Shown here one piece after another: positions 44,566-53,398 of a DNA stretch of 64,000 bases. The stretch covers positions 124,001-188,000 of the forward strand of contig JAQXJB010000052.1 in NCBI GenBank assembly GCA_029008095.1. Direction: 5' to 3'. The notes beneath the pieces were generated by a model. The model did no database searches. It was given only the letters and a program-made list of their open reading frames with translations, and was not told the origin of the DNA. The position numbers and the translations under genes are program-made. The DNA is from Clostridiales bacterium (lineage in GTDB: Bacteria; Bacillota; Clostridia; Oscillospirales; Oscillospiraceae). Positions within the stretch are counted from its first letter, which is position 1. Each line of letters opens with the position of its first letter.

Positions 44566-45258
44566 TTAATTCAAAATTTTTAGGGGGTGAAAATCTATGA
44601 AATCTGCCGAAACGAGCTTATACTCCACGTTTCCACGCTTCCCCTGAAAGGCAAAACGGTGGCCGAGACCGTGGATATGGCCGAAGCAGCAGAGTTTGAC
44701 CCCGTAGCGCTCAAGTATCTCAATGAGCTCATCGCAGACATAAGTGTTGAAGATGGGCGGGTAATGGAGGAAAGCCAGCTTCTCCCGCTCCCCTGCCGCC
44801 TTCAGTGAAGCCTCCAGCCGCATCAGCTCGCGGTTCATTATCTTCTTATCATGCTCCCCGCCGTGAGTTTCCTCCTCATAAAACCAGCCGCGCGTGCCGC
44901 AGATGGCCACGTCGCCGTAAAGGTGAAAATTATTGTGGAGTATGCTTATGCTGCTTATTTCCTTCTCTTTAAAGAAGTTATTTATCTTATTGGCGGTGTT
45001 CCACCAATAATCGTGGTTTCCCTTGAGGATTATTTTCCGTCCCGGAAAGGAGTCCAGAAACTTGAAATCCTGCTCAGCCTCCTCCAGGCTCACAGCCCAG
45101 CTTATGTCGCCGCAGATAACACATACGTCATCCTCAGTGAGCACGGACATGCCTTCCCGGAGCTTTTCAACGTAATTCTCCCATCTGCCGCCGAAAACAT
45201 CCATTGGCTTGGCACTGGACAGGGACAGATGCGTATCACCGATGGCGTAAAGCGCCAT
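44566..45258 (-). CDS. Calcineurin-like metallophosphoesterase
   Basis: 230 aa. Metal-binding motifs in order: GDTH (7-10), GDISW, GNHDYWW, and GHIHG near the C-terminus, typical of the YkuE/serine-threonine phosphoesterase superfamily. No signal peptide. The substrate is unknown. It lies 13 nt after thrC and ends just before a divergent-looking A/T-rich gap upstream of tig. Confidence 0.92.
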   Translation of the reverse strand: MALYAIGDTHLSLSSAKPMDVFGGRWENYVEKLREGMSVLTEDDVCVICGDISWAVSLEEAEQDFKFLDSFPGRKIILKGNHDYWWNTANKINNFFKEKEISSISILHNNFHLYGDVAICGTRGWFYEEETHGGEHDKKIMNRELMRLEASLKAAGEREKLAFLHYPPIFNTYVCDELIEILERYGVKLCCFGHIHGLGHRFAFQGKRGNVEYKLVSADFIDFHPLKILN

Positions 45259-45271
45259 AGCTTCACCTACC

Positions 45272-46756
45272 TTATTTCAAAAAGCCTTTAACGACTTCCT
45301 TCATTTCGGTCTTTTCAACACTCTCGCGGAAGCGCTGGGTCTTGCTGCGCAGGGCTTCCAGCGGCTTGGGTATAACGGTGCCGGTGGCGGCGCTCAGCTT
45401 ATCCACCAGCTCAAGGCCGGGCGCGTCGGCAGTCTCGCCTATAGCCTCAAGCACCGCGCCGCAGAACTTATAGGGGCTGGCGGTAGATACCACGGCGGCG
45501 GGGGTGTTGTCGCCGGTCTCTGCGCGGTAATCGCAGAGCACCTTATAGGCCACGGCGGTGTGGGTATCAATAAGGCAGCCACGCTCCTTATAGAGCTTGC
45601 CGATGGTCTCGCGGGTCATATCATCATCACAGAAGCCGCCGGAGAACACGGCATCCAGCCCAGCCTTTACCTCACCGGTGACGGTATACCTGCCCTCGGA
45701 GTTGAGCTTTGCCATCCATTCCCGTATCTGCTCGTCATCCATGCCGCTCAGGTCGAAGAGCAGGCGCTCCAGATTGCTGGAAATAAGGATATCCATTGAG
45801 GGAGACACGGTGGTATGGAACGGACGGTTTCGGTCATAGGTGCCGGTCTTTATAAAATCGGTAAGGACATTATTTGCGTTGGAGGCACAGACCAGACGAT
45901 TCACAGGCAGACCCATCTTCCTGGCGTAGTAGCCGGCGAGAATGTTGCCGAAGTTGCCGGTAGGTACGCAGAAGTTCACCTTATCGCCAAGGCTTACAAG
46001 GTCGGCGTTGACCATATCGCAGTAAGCGGAGAAATAGTACACGACCTGGGGCAGCAGACGTCCCCAGTTGATGGAATTGGCGGAGGAAAGGAAGTATCCC
46101 CTGCCGTCCAGCTCAGCGCGGAGCTGCTCATCGGAGAAAATGGCCTTCACGCCGCTCTGAGCGTCATCAAAATTGCCCTTAACGGCGCATACGCCCACAT
46201 TTTCTCCCTCCTGAGTGGTCATCTGAAGCTTCTGCACATCAGAAACGCCGTCCTCGGGATAGAAAACCAGTATGGAGGTTCCCTCCACGTCCTTGAAGCC
46301 CTCAAGAGCGGCCTTGCCGGTATCGCCGGAGGTTGCCACCAGAATGCACACCTGGCGGGTCTCTCCGGTCTTTTTGAGCGAGGCGGTAAGCAGATGAGGC
46401 AGCATCTGAAGCGCCATATCCTTAAAGGCGCATGTAGGGCCGTGCCACAGTTCCAGAAAAGCAGTCTTATCGTCCAGCTTTCTCAGGGGGGCTGAGTCAG
46501 CGGTGTCATAATTATCGCTGTAGGCCTTGGCCGCAAAACCGGCTATCTCTTCCTCGGAAAATTCATCGAGGAACAGCTTCATTATCTTAACTGCGCGCGC
46601 TCTGTAATCAGCCTTGCAGAGCTCCCCTATTTCAGCCATTGAAACGATGGGGAAACTCTCCGGAGTAAAAAGGCCGCCGTCACGGGAAAGGCCTGTGGCG
46701 ATAGCCTGAGCGGCAGTCATATTCAGTTTTTTATCTCTTGTACTTACATATCGCAT
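45272..46756 (-). CDS. thrC: Threonine synthase
   Basis: 494 aa PLP enzyme converting O-phosphohomoserine to threonine. N-terminus MRYVSTRDKKLNMTAAQAIA; PLP lysine in WHGPTCAFKDMALQ; VATSGDTGKAALEGF and the PTGNFGNILAGYYARKMGLP block. Long-form type. The ATG lies 13 nt inside the end of the M19 gene. lysC at 62.6 kb is the only other gene of the aspartate pathway here. Confidence 0.96.
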   Translation of the reverse strand: MRYVSTRDKKLNMTAAQAIATGLSRDGGLFTPESFPIVSMAEIGELCKADYRARAVKIMKLFLDEFSEEEIAGFAAKAYSDNYDTADSAPLRKLDDKTAFLELWHGPTCAFKDMALQMLPHLLTASLKKTGETRQVCILVATSGDTGKAALEGFKDVEGTSILVFYPEDGVSDVQKLQMTTQEGENVGVCAVKGNFDDAQSGVKAIFSDEQLRAELDGRGYFLSSANSINWGRLLPQVVYYFSAYCDMVNADLVSLGDKVNFCVPTGNFGNILAGYYARKMGLPVNRLVCASNANNVLTDFIKTGTYDRNRPFHTTVSPSMDILISSNLERLLFDLSGMDDEQIREWMAKLNSEGRYTVTGEVKAGLDAVFSGGFCDDDMTRETIGKLYKERGCLIDTHTAVAYKVLCDYRAETGDNTPAAVVSTASPYKFCGAVLEAIGETADAPGLELVDKLSAATGTVIPKPLEALRSKTQRFRESVEKTEMKEVVKGFLK

Positions 46757-47676
46757 ATATTTCGCACCACTCTCATCAGATTATTATAGAAAATATCTTC
46801 AAGCAGGTTTTCGGGATATCCCCTGTCGGCTAAAGCATGGTAAATGATACCCCATCCGTCTATACCGGTAAATGGCTTTGGCAGTGAGTAGCAGCCGTCA
46901 AGGTCGCCTCCGGCGGCAAGGGTCTTTTCGCCGCCAAGGTCGAGGAAGTGCTCAATGTGCCGCAGGCAGATCTCCACGCTGTCTCCGCCAAGGAAGTCAG
47001 TGAAGAGATTAAGACCCACAGTTCCTCCTATATCCCGGACCGCCCGGAATTGGTCGTCCGTAAGATTACGGCTGTGTCTGAAAACGGCAGCCGAGCAGGA
47101 ATGGCTGGCTATCACAGGCTTTTCCGCAATATCCAGCGTATCCCAGAAGCCGCGCTCGGATATATGGGAAAGGTCGACAATAACGCCCATTCTCTGGCAG
47201 CGGCGGACAAAATCACGTCCCTTGCCTGAAAGCCCGCGTCCGCTTTCCTCTATGTTCGTGCCCGAAAGCGTGTTCGCGTTGTTCCAGGTTATGGTGACCA
47301 TGCGTACGCCTTTTTCGTACGCTTCCTCCAGACGCTCACCATCCGCTATAAGATGCGCGCCCTCCACCCCGAGGAATGCCGCAAGCTTGCCCGCTGCGGC
47401 TGCCTTTTCGGCCTCGGCTGCAGTGGTACAAAGGCACATCATGTCGCTGTTTTTCTCAAGCTCGGCCACGAAGCGGCCATAGAGACGGGAAAAAATATCG
47501 CAATCCGGCATTGCCCGCTCAATACCCCAGATGGCAAAGAACTGCGCGGCGGGTGCATAGGCGGCCAAGCCTTCAAGGTCTATATGTAATTCTCCGCTCC
47601 GAAGCGAACCAACAGCTTTGTTCTCGGCCTCCAGCCTGAAAAGGGTGTCGCAATGTCCATCAAAAAGAGGTATCAC
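46744..47676 (-). CDS. M19 family membrane dipeptidase
   Basis: 310 aa. Zinc ligands typical of renal dipeptidase-type enzymes: DGHCDTLF (H8, D10), LGVEGAHLI (Glu), VIASHSCSAAVFRHSRNLTD (two His) and AAGGDLDGC. It hydrolyses dipeptides. GTG start sharing one base with the yraN stop. No signal peptide is visible, so it is probably cytoplasmic. Confidence 0.93.
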   Translation of the reverse strand: MIPLFDGHCDTLFRLEAENKAVGSLRSGELHIDLEGLAAYAPAAQFFAIWGIERAMPDCDIFSRLYGRFVAELEKNSDMMCLCTTAAEAEKAAAAGKLAAFLGVEGAHLIADGERLEEAYEKGVRMVTITWNNANTLSGTNIEESGRGLSGKGRDFVRRCQRMGVIVDLSHISERGFWDTLDIAEKPVIASHSCSAAVFRHSRNLTDDQFRAVRDIGGTVGLNLFTDFLGGDSVEICLRHIEHFLDLGGEKTLAAGGDLDGCYSLPKPFTGIDGWGIIYHALADRGYPENLLEDIFYNNLMRVVRNICDM

Positions 47677-48035
47677 TAAAAGGCCTCCTCTATGAGCTCC
47701 ATTTTCATGATTTTCCCGGCTTCATCCATATAAAGCTCCGCCACAGTAAAGGCCATGTCGCAGCCGGCATACCCGGGATTCTGAGCAAGCCATATCTCCG
47801 CCGTTGCCCGCAGTCTGCTCTGCTTTGCCCGGCTCACGGCGTCGGCCGGGCGGGTCACGCCTCCGCTCCTGCGGAGCTTGACCTCAATAAAGCGCAGCTT
47901 ATTGCCCTTGGCGGCGATAAGGTCTATCTCCCCCATATGGCTGCGGTAATTCATGGCAAGAAGCTTATAGCGCTTTTTACGGAAATATTCGGCAACATAG
48001 GCTTCGCCCATTGCGCCGCTTATTTTTGTATTCAT
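47676..48035 (-). CDS. yraN: YraN family (UPF0102) nuclease-fold protein
   Basis: 119 aa. The block YVAEYFRKKRYKLLAMNYRS, then GEIDLIAAKGNKLRFIEVKL, has the GxxExD...ExK arrangement of Holliday-junction-resolvase-like folds. YraN commonly sits beside rnhB, as here. The start is MNTKISGAMGEA at 48035; the Met nine codons on is an alternative. A 72-nt gap separates it from rnhB. Confidence 0.92.
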   Translation of the reverse strand: MNTKISGAMGEAYVAEYFRKKRYKLLAMNYRSHMGEIDLIAAKGNKLRFIEVKLRRSGGVTRPADAVSRAKQSRLRATAEIWLAQNPGYAGCDMAFTVAELYMDEAGKIMKMELIEEAF

Positions 48036-48107
48036 CTTTGTATCGTTTTTACGTAAGCGCCGCCCTTGTCCCTGCGCCGTATGGTCGGCGGTAACAAGGC
48101 TCGCTTC

Positions 48108-48698
48108 TCAGTGCATTTTCTTCAAAAACGTCATGCGGTGTATCTCGCTCGGACCATGCTCACGAAGGCGCTCATAATGCAGCTTTGTGCCGTAGCCCTT
48201 ATGTCGTTCAAAGGCATATTCCGGGTACTTTTCCGCCATTTCAAGCATGAATCTGTCCCGGCTGACCTTAGCGAGTATGCTGGCGGCGGCTATGCAGGAA
48301 TATATTCCGTCGCCGCCCACTACTGTTTGATTGGCGATGTCGATGCCATTGGAGCGGTTACCGTCGATAAGTGCGAAATCAGCCTTTACCGAAAGCCCCG
48401 CGATGGCCCGGTTCATCGCAAGATATGTGGCGCCAAGAATATTTATTTCATCTATTTCCTTCTCCGAGGCGGAGGCAACGGAATACGCCACCGCATTTTC
48501 CCGGATAAGCTCGAAGAGAGTATCCCTCTTCTTCTCTGTCAGCTTTTTGGAGTCGTCCAGACCCGGCAGTTCAAGCCCACGGGGCAGGATGACAGCGGCG
48601 GCATACACAGGCCCCGCCAGCGGGCCTCGCCCCGCTTCGTCCACGCCGCAGATATTGGCGTACTTTTCGTAAAGCTCTGTATCAATATCCTTCATCAT
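48108..48698 (-). CDS. rnhB: Ribonuclease HII
   Basis: 196 aa. N-terminal ICGVDEAGRGPLAGPVYAAA contains the first catalytic Asp-Glu; further acidic residues in FALIDGNRS and AKVSRDRFMLEMAEKYP. It removes RNA from RNA/DNA hybrids. Start ATG 48698 (ATGA overlap with the rbgA stop) or 48695. Confidence 0.96.
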   Translation of the reverse strand: MMKDIDTELYEKYANICGVDEAGRGPLAGPVYAAAVILPRGLELPGLDDSKKLTEKKRDTLFELIRENAVAYSVASASEKEIDEINILGATYLAMNRAIAGLSVKADFALIDGNRSNGIDIANQTVVGGDGIYSCIAAASILAKVSRDRFMLEMAEKYPEYAFERHKGYGTKLHYERLREHGPSEIHRMTFLKKMH

Positions 48699-49564
48699 AG
48701 GTTCTCCGGGGTCTCAAGGCTTATACGGCCTATCTTTCCGCTGCGGAACTCATCAAGAAGGATGGCGGCCATACGCTCCGTATCCACCTCTCCGCCCGAG
48801 ATAAGAAAACCGCGCTTGCGGGCCGCATTCTCCAGCAGCTCCCAGCCCTTTGCCTCCGGCTCAGGCTTGAACTTATAGCGCGCCTCAAGGAGCTGGGGAT
48901 AGCTGCCGCGCAGCTTGACCATCAGATTGGCGGCCAGTGCCTCGGTATCGACTACGTCATCCTTGACAGCGCCGGTATAGGCAAGGTTCTCGCCCACCTC
49001 TTGGCTGTCAAACTTGGGCCAGAGCAGACCGGGAGTATCCATAAGCTCCAGACCCTTGCCGATGGTTATCCACTGCTTTCCGCGGGTAACGCCGGGCTTG
49101 TTGGAAGCCAGAGCTGCCTTTCGTCCCGCCACCTTATTTATAAAGGTGGACTTGCCCACATTGGGAATGCCAGCCACCATTACGCGCAGAGGACGGCTGG
49201 CCTGACCCTTGGCGGCGTACTGCTCAAGCTTATCCTTGAGCACCTCGCGCACACCCTCGGAGAATTTGTTCACGCCCTTGCCGCTTTTGCTGTCGGCCTC
49301 GATCGCATAGATGCCGTTGTCCCTGAAATACTTCACCCAGCGGCGGGTCACCTCGGGGTCGGCAAGGTCGGTGCGGTTGAGGATGACCAGGTGGGGACGG
49401 CTGCCGGCGATGTCGCCCAGCTCGGGGTTGCGACTGGATATGGGGATGCGGGCGTCAATTATCTCGCAGACCGCGTCCACCAGCTTAACGCTGTCCGCCA
49501 TCATGCGTTTGGCCTTGGTCATATGTCCAGGAAACCATTGAATGTTAATTCTGTTTTCGTCCAT
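48695..49564 (-). CDS. rbgA: Ribosome biogenesis GTPase RbgA (YlqF)
   Basis: 289 aa, circularly permuted GTPase for late 50S assembly. N-terminus INIQWFPGHMTKAKRMM; G4 LNRTD precedes G1 GIPNVGKST, then G3 DTPGLLWPK; C-terminal ANTAR-like domain. It sits between lepB and rnhB, as in B. subtilis. Confidence 0.96.
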   Translation of the reverse strand: MDENRINIQWFPGHMTKAKRMMADSVKLVDAVCEIIDARIPISSRNPELGDIAGSRPHLVILNRTDLADPEVTRRWVKYFRDNGIYAIEADSKSGKGVNKFSEGVREVLKDKLEQYAAKGQASRPLRVMVAGIPNVGKSTFINKVAGRKAALASNKPGVTRGKQWITIGKGLELMDTPGLLWPKFDSQEVGENLAYTGAVKDDVVDTEALAANLMVKLRGSYPQLLEARYKFKPEPEAKGWELLENAARKRGFLISGGEVDTERMAAILLDEFRSGKIGRISLETPENL

Positions 49565-49575
49565 ATTTCTTCCTC

Positions 49576-50145
49576 TTACTTGATAATTCCAAAGTGGGAA
49601 AACGGATAAACTATATTCAAAGCCTTGCCCAGCACACAGCGTGTATCAACAAAGCCAATCGTGGAAGCGCGGCTGTCCGTACTCTTATTTCGGTTATCGC
49701 CCATAACGAATATGCAGCCCTCCGGCACGGTGACCGGGAACTCCACATCAAGCTGCCGCATAGTGGGCGCGTTTATATATGGCTCATCCAACAGTTGGCC
49801 ATCAACCCAGACCTCACCTGTCTGGAAGTTTATATCAAGCGTCTGGCCTTCGGTGGCAATGACACGCTTCACAATGGGCTCGCGGCTGAATTCCCGCTTG
49901 GTGAGCACCACCACATCGCCGTATTTCAGCTCACCGTGAATATTTGTGATAATGATTTTGTCGCCGTCCTCAAGGGTGGGAACCATAGAGCTTCCGTCCA
50001 CGCCTATTATCCGGCCCACAAAGGTGAATATAAGGATACAGGCTACGAGGGCTACCACTATGCACTGCATCCAATCGTATATCTCAAGCTTTATGGAGTG
50101 CTCCTCTTCTGTATTTTCCTGCATGGAGCCCATATTTTCAGCCAT
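49576..50145 (-). CDS. lepB: Signal peptidase I
   Basis: 189 aa. One membrane helix (about residues 27-48) and then catalytic Ser53 in GSSMVPTL and Lys93 in IVKRVIATEG; the box VMGDNRNKSTDSR is complete. It cleaves signal peptides on the outer face of the membrane. It follows rplS across a terminator and leads into rbgA after 11 nt. Confidence 0.96.
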   Translation of the reverse strand: MAENMGSMQENTEEEHSIKLEIYDWMQCIVVALVACILIFTFVGRIIGVDGSSMVPTLEDGDKIIITNIHGELKYGDVVVLTKREFSREPIVKRVIATEGQTLDINFQTGEVWVDGQLLDEPYINAPTMRQLDVEFPVTVPEGCIFVMGDNRNKSTDSRASTIGFVDTRCVLGKALNIVYPFSHFGIIK

Positions 50146-50190
50146 TCCTTATCTCCCCTTTTCAGTTTTGCGAAATGATCGCAGATTAAC

Positions 50191-50217
50191 AAAAAAAGGG
50201 GCATAAAATGCCCCTTT
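50191..50217 (-). terminator. Intrinsic terminator after rplS
   Basis: AAAGGGGCAT/ATGCCCCTTT stem followed on the minus strand by a run of T. It is 4 nt past the rplS stop and upstream of lepB. Confidence 0.9.
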
Positions 50218-50221
50218 TTCT

Positions 50222-50563
50222 TTAAATCTTTTCCTTAACCTTTGCGGCCTTACCGATCCTGTCACGCAGATAGTACAGCTTAGCGCGTCTGACCTTACCA
50301 CGTCTGATTACGGTAATGGACTCGATGTTGGGGGAGTGAACAGGGAAAACCTTTTCACAGCCAACGTTATAGGAAATACGGCGTACGGTGATGGTCTCAT
50401 TGATACCACCGTGCTTCTTGGCAATTACGGTGCCGTCGAAAGCCTGAATTCTCTCGCGGTTACCTTCCTTGACCTTGATGTTAACTCTCACAGTGTCACC
50501 GATCTCGACCTCGGGAGCATCGGCCTTGACATACTGCTCGGAAAGTGCTTTAACCAGATCCAT
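50222..50563 (-). CDS. rplS: 50S ribosomal protein L19
   Basis: 113 aa. Blocks [40 protein letters not shown] and [20 protein letters not shown] are diagnostic. The start at 50563 has GGGAGGA upstream; the open frame before it is the leader. It has its own promoter and terminator and is no longer linked to trmD. Confidence 0.97.
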   Translation of the reverse strand: MDLVKALSEQYVKADAPEVEIGDTVRVNIKVKEGNRERIQAFDGTVIAKKHGGINETITVRRISYNVGCEKVFPVHSPNIESITVIRRGKVRRAKLYYLRDRIGKAAKVKEKI

Positions 50564-50650
50564 TATTCTCTTCCTCCCTTCAGGGCAGACGTTCGTACCG
50601 TATAGCGGCATAGGACCGTCCTACTTCAAGTGACATAAAATCACATGCTG
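50564..50650 (-). promoter_or_regulatory. Structured 5' leader of rplS
   Basis: About 85 nt between the promoter and the start. It contains GTGA/TCAC, the 13-bp palindrome TAGGACGGTCCTA (50611-50623) and CCG/CGG pairs. Leaders of L19 in Firmicutes can be autoregulatory; resemblance to that Rfam family could not be tested here. Confidence 0.4.
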
Positions 50651-50654
50651 AAAG

Positions 50655-50683
50655 ATTGTACCACATCATTCAGGGAATTTCAA
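50655..50683 (-). promoter_or_regulatory. Putative sigma-A promoter of rplS
   Basis: Minus-strand TTGAAA, 17 nt, TACAAT, with the 12-base block ATGTGGTACAAT shared with the M16-operon promoter at 13482. Confidence 0.75.
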
Positions 50684-50738
50684 GGGTTTTTTCAAGGTTT
50701 TTTCGAAAAAATTCATTGTATTTTGCGGTTCCCGGCCT

Positions 50739-51401
50739 TTATCTGAATACCTTCCTATCGCCGTCATATACCTCAAGGCGGAGGAAGCGGGCGAAGTCCG
50801 GCTCAAGTTCGGCAGCGTTCTGCTTTATGGCGTCCAAAAGGTTGGATGGATTGACGGTAGGCTCAACGGCGGAGACCAGCGCGGTCAGCTCAAGCTCGGT
50901 TTCGGACTTCACCTCAACGGAAAGCTCGGACACATAGGGCGCAAGGTCAAGCTCGCCAACTCCCCTCTTGGTCTTTTTTGTTATAACAAGCTTATCGCGG
51001 CCAAACAGCTCCAATACCGCGCCGCGCCGCTCAGATGCCTTGCCGTCATCATATATAAGAGTGACGCTGCAGCGGACATATTTCAGCAGACCTACCTTAT
51101 TGACAGGCAGTGCGGCGGAGATGGCGCGTATGCCTTCGGGAAGCCAGGGATTCAGCTTCTCGGGGATGGTATCCGGGCGCATATCGTCCTCTATCTGAAT
51201 GTCCAGCACCTCGCAGAGACTCTCGCAGCCGAGCTGCAGGGGCAGCGCCATTGATATATACGGATGAGGATTGAAGCCCTCGGTATGCTTTATCCGGATG
51301 CCGGAGCGGATGAAAGCGTGCTGGAAGGTGCGCATAAGGTCAAGGTGGGAAATATATTTGGCGCGTCCCGTTTTCTCAAATCTTATTCTGCATTTAGTCA
51401 T
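50739..51401 (-). CDS. TIGR03936 family radical SAM-associated protein (DUF2344)
   Basis: 220 aa. N-terminus RIRFEKTGRAKYISHLDLMR and GFNPHPYISMALPLQLG are typical of DUF2344. It normally accompanies a TIGR03960 radical SAM protein, here upstream with an 8-nt overlap, and RNase G/L21 genes, which are absent here. The reaction is unknown; the context in other genomes hints at rRNA or ribosome modification. Confidence 0.9.
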   Translation of the reverse strand: MTKCRIRFEKTGRAKYISHLDLMRTFQHAFIRSGIRIKHTEGFNPHPYISMALPLQLGCESLCEVLDIQIEDDMRPDTIPEKLNPWLPEGIRAISAALPVNKVGLLKYVRCSVTLIYDDGKASERRGAVLELFGRDKLVITKKTKRGVGELDLAPYVSELSVEVKSETELELTALVSAVEPTVNPSNLLDAIKQNAAELEPDFARFLRLEVYDGDRKVFR

Positions 51402-53229
51402 CGCAGCGTCCCTCCCTGCTCAGCTTACGCGCTCCGCAGTTTGCGCACTGTTTGCGGCAGTCCGGCGTGATCTCCGCCCGGCGGGACTTCTCCCGCTCTG
51501 CCCAGAGGTGCTCTGTTTTGACTCCGGCGCTGATGGTACTCCAGGGCAGTATCTCATCCCTGCCCTTCTCGCGGTTTGCATAGAAATGGGGGTCTACGCC
51601 GTTCTCGGCAAAGGCCTCGCTCCACGCGTCCTCGGAGAAGAATTCCTCCCAGGCGGCAAGACCTCCGCTGCGCTTATAAACGCTCTCCAGAACCGGGCCA
51701 AGGCGGCGATCACCGAGCGCCAGAACAGCTTCGATGAAGCTTACGGTGGAATCATGCCAGCTATAGCTGATGGCCTTGGAACGCATATTGTCCTTGAGAA
51801 GCTGCTGCTTTCTGCGGAACTCCTCCATGCTGTCCTGAGCCTCCCACTGGAAGGGTGACATGGGCTTAGGCACAAAGCAGGAGGTGCTTACGGTTATGCG
51901 CACGCCGCGGGCCTTATTGCTGGCGTATTTTTTCCATGTGTTGAGCACCTTGAAGGCAAGGTCGGAAATGGCGATGATATCCTCGTCGGTCTCGGTGGGA
52001 AGACCCATCATAAAATAGAGCTTCACGGTGCTCCAGCCGCCCTCAAAGGCAGTGCGGCAGGAATTGAGGATATCTTCTTCCGTGACATTCTTATTGATAA
52101 CATCGCGCATACGCTGGGAGCCTGCCTCGGGAGCGAAGGTAAGGCCGCTCTTGCGGACCTTCTGTACCTTCTTCATCAGCTCCATTGAGAAATTATCCGC
52201 TCTGAGGGAGGGCAGGGACAGGCTCACCTTACGCGGCTCGCACCAATCCAGCAGTCCGTCGCAAAGGCCGCCCAGCTCCTTATAATCGCTGGTGCTGAGA
52301 GACGAGAGGCTTATTTCCTCATAGCCGGAATTTTTCAGAGCCTCCGTTCCCTGCCGCACAAGGGTCTCGCAGCTCTTGCGGCGGATAGGGCGGTATACAT
52401 AGCCCGCCTGGCAGAAGCGGCATCCGCGCACACAGCCGCGGAAAAGCTCCAGCACAGTGCGGTCATGGACGATCTCCGTGCTGGGAACTATGGTCTCCGT
52501 GGGAAAATAGGATTTGTCCAGATCCTGTATGATGCGCTTGGTGACAACGGCGGGAGCGCTGCCCTTGGGAGTGATGCTCTTTATCGTGCCATCCTCATTG
52601 TACGCATGCTCATAAAGGCTGGGGACATATATGCCCTGTATCTTTGCCGCCTCGTTCAGAAACTCAGCCTTGCTCCAGCCCTCTTTTTTAGCCTTGCGGT
52701 AAAGCTCCGTTATCTCAACGTCGGCCTCCTCGCCCTCGCCAATCACGGCAAGGTCTATAAAATCCGCAATGGGCTCGGGGTTATACATGCAGGTGCCACC
52801 GGCAAAGACCAGAGGGGTCAGGCCGGGACGGTCAGCGGAGCGCAGAGGCAGTCCCGCCAAGTCAAGCATATCAAGGATGCCCAGATAGGACATCTCATAA
52901 CCCACGGAGAAGCCGAGTATATCAAAGTCCTTGATGGGGTCGCCGCTTTCAAGGGCGTAAAGAGGTATATCCGCGGCGCGCATCTCGTCCGCCATGTCCC
53001 GCCAGGGCTCGAAAACGCGCTCACACCATACGCCGTCCATCTTATTCAGAACGCCGTAGAGTATGCGCAGGCCGAGATTGGACATGCCTATCTCATAAGT
53101 ATCGGGAAAACAGAGGGCAAAGCGCACGTCCACTTCGTCCCTGTTCTTCATTATCTGGCCGTATTCGCCGCCGGTATACCGGGCAGGCTTCTGCACCTTG
53201 GGCAGTATCCGTTCAATTCGCTGCTCCAT
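51394..53229 (-). CDS. TIGR03960 family B12-binding radical SAM protein
   Basis: 611 aa. A cobalamin-binding-like N-terminal domain (residues 35-200) is followed by the radical SAM cluster motif C266-VRG-C270-RF-C273, SLSSLSTSDYKELGG and FAPEAGSQRMRDVINKN. A C-terminal CxxCxxC segment (DCRKQCANCGARK) could bind zinc or iron. No activity is established for this family as far as I know. It is coupled to the DUF2344 partner and has its own promoter. Confidence 0.92.
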   Translation of the reverse strand: MEQRIERILPKVQKPARYTGGEYGQIMKNRDEVDVRFALCFPDTYEIGMSNLGLRILYGVLNKMDGVWCERVFEPWRDMADEMRAADIPLYALESGDPIKDFDILGFSVGYEMSYLGILDMLDLAGLPLRSADRPGLTPLVFAGGTCMYNPEPIADFIDLAVIGEGEEADVEITELYRKAKKEGWSKAEFLNEAAKIQGIYVPSLYEHAYNEDGTIKSITPKGSAPAVVTKRIIQDLDKSYFPTETIVPSTEIVHDRTVLELFRGCVRGCRFCQAGYVYRPIRRKSCETLVRQGTEALKNSGYEEISLSSLSTSDYKELGGLCDGLLDWCEPRKVSLSLPSLRADNFSMELMKKVQKVRKSGLTFAPEAGSQRMRDVINKNVTEEDILNSCRTAFEGGWSTVKLYFMMGLPTETDEDIIAISDLAFKVLNTWKKYASNKARGVRITVSTSCFVPKPMSPFQWEAQDSMEEFRRKQQLLKDNMRSKAISYSWHDSTVSFIEAVLALGDRRLGPVLESVYKRSGGLAAWEEFFSEDAWSEAFAENGVDPHFYANREKGRDEILPWSTISAGVKTEHLWAEREKSRRAEITPDCRKQCANCGARKLSREGRCDD

Positions 53230-53293
53230 GCGGTATCTCCAATCATCTTTTGTTTTTGCTCGTTTTATTCGCGCCGGTACGCGTGTATTTTAT

Positions 53294-53322
53294 ATTTTAT
53301 ACTTTTTCGTCCCTCATTGCAA
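53294..53322 (-). promoter_or_regulatory. Putative sigma-A promoter of the radical SAM pair
   Basis: Minus-strand TTGCAA, 17 nt, TAAAAT, about 65 nt upstream of the TIGR03960 start. It separates this pair from the SpoIVF-like genes. Confidence 0.65.
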
Positions 53323-53363
53323 GTATGCTTTTTATACTGGATCATGAGCTTTTGTAGATAACT

Positions 53364-53398
53364 GACCGGGATGGTATGACCTCCCGGTCAGTTTTTTA
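53364..53398. terminator. Terminator after the SpoIVFB-like gene
   Basis: ACTGACCGGGA/TCCCGGTCAGT stem with a 10-nt loop. The stop codon of the M50 gene lies in the stem. The T-run is better on the plus strand (TTTTTT) than on the minus strand, so its direction is uncertain. Confidence 0.6.
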
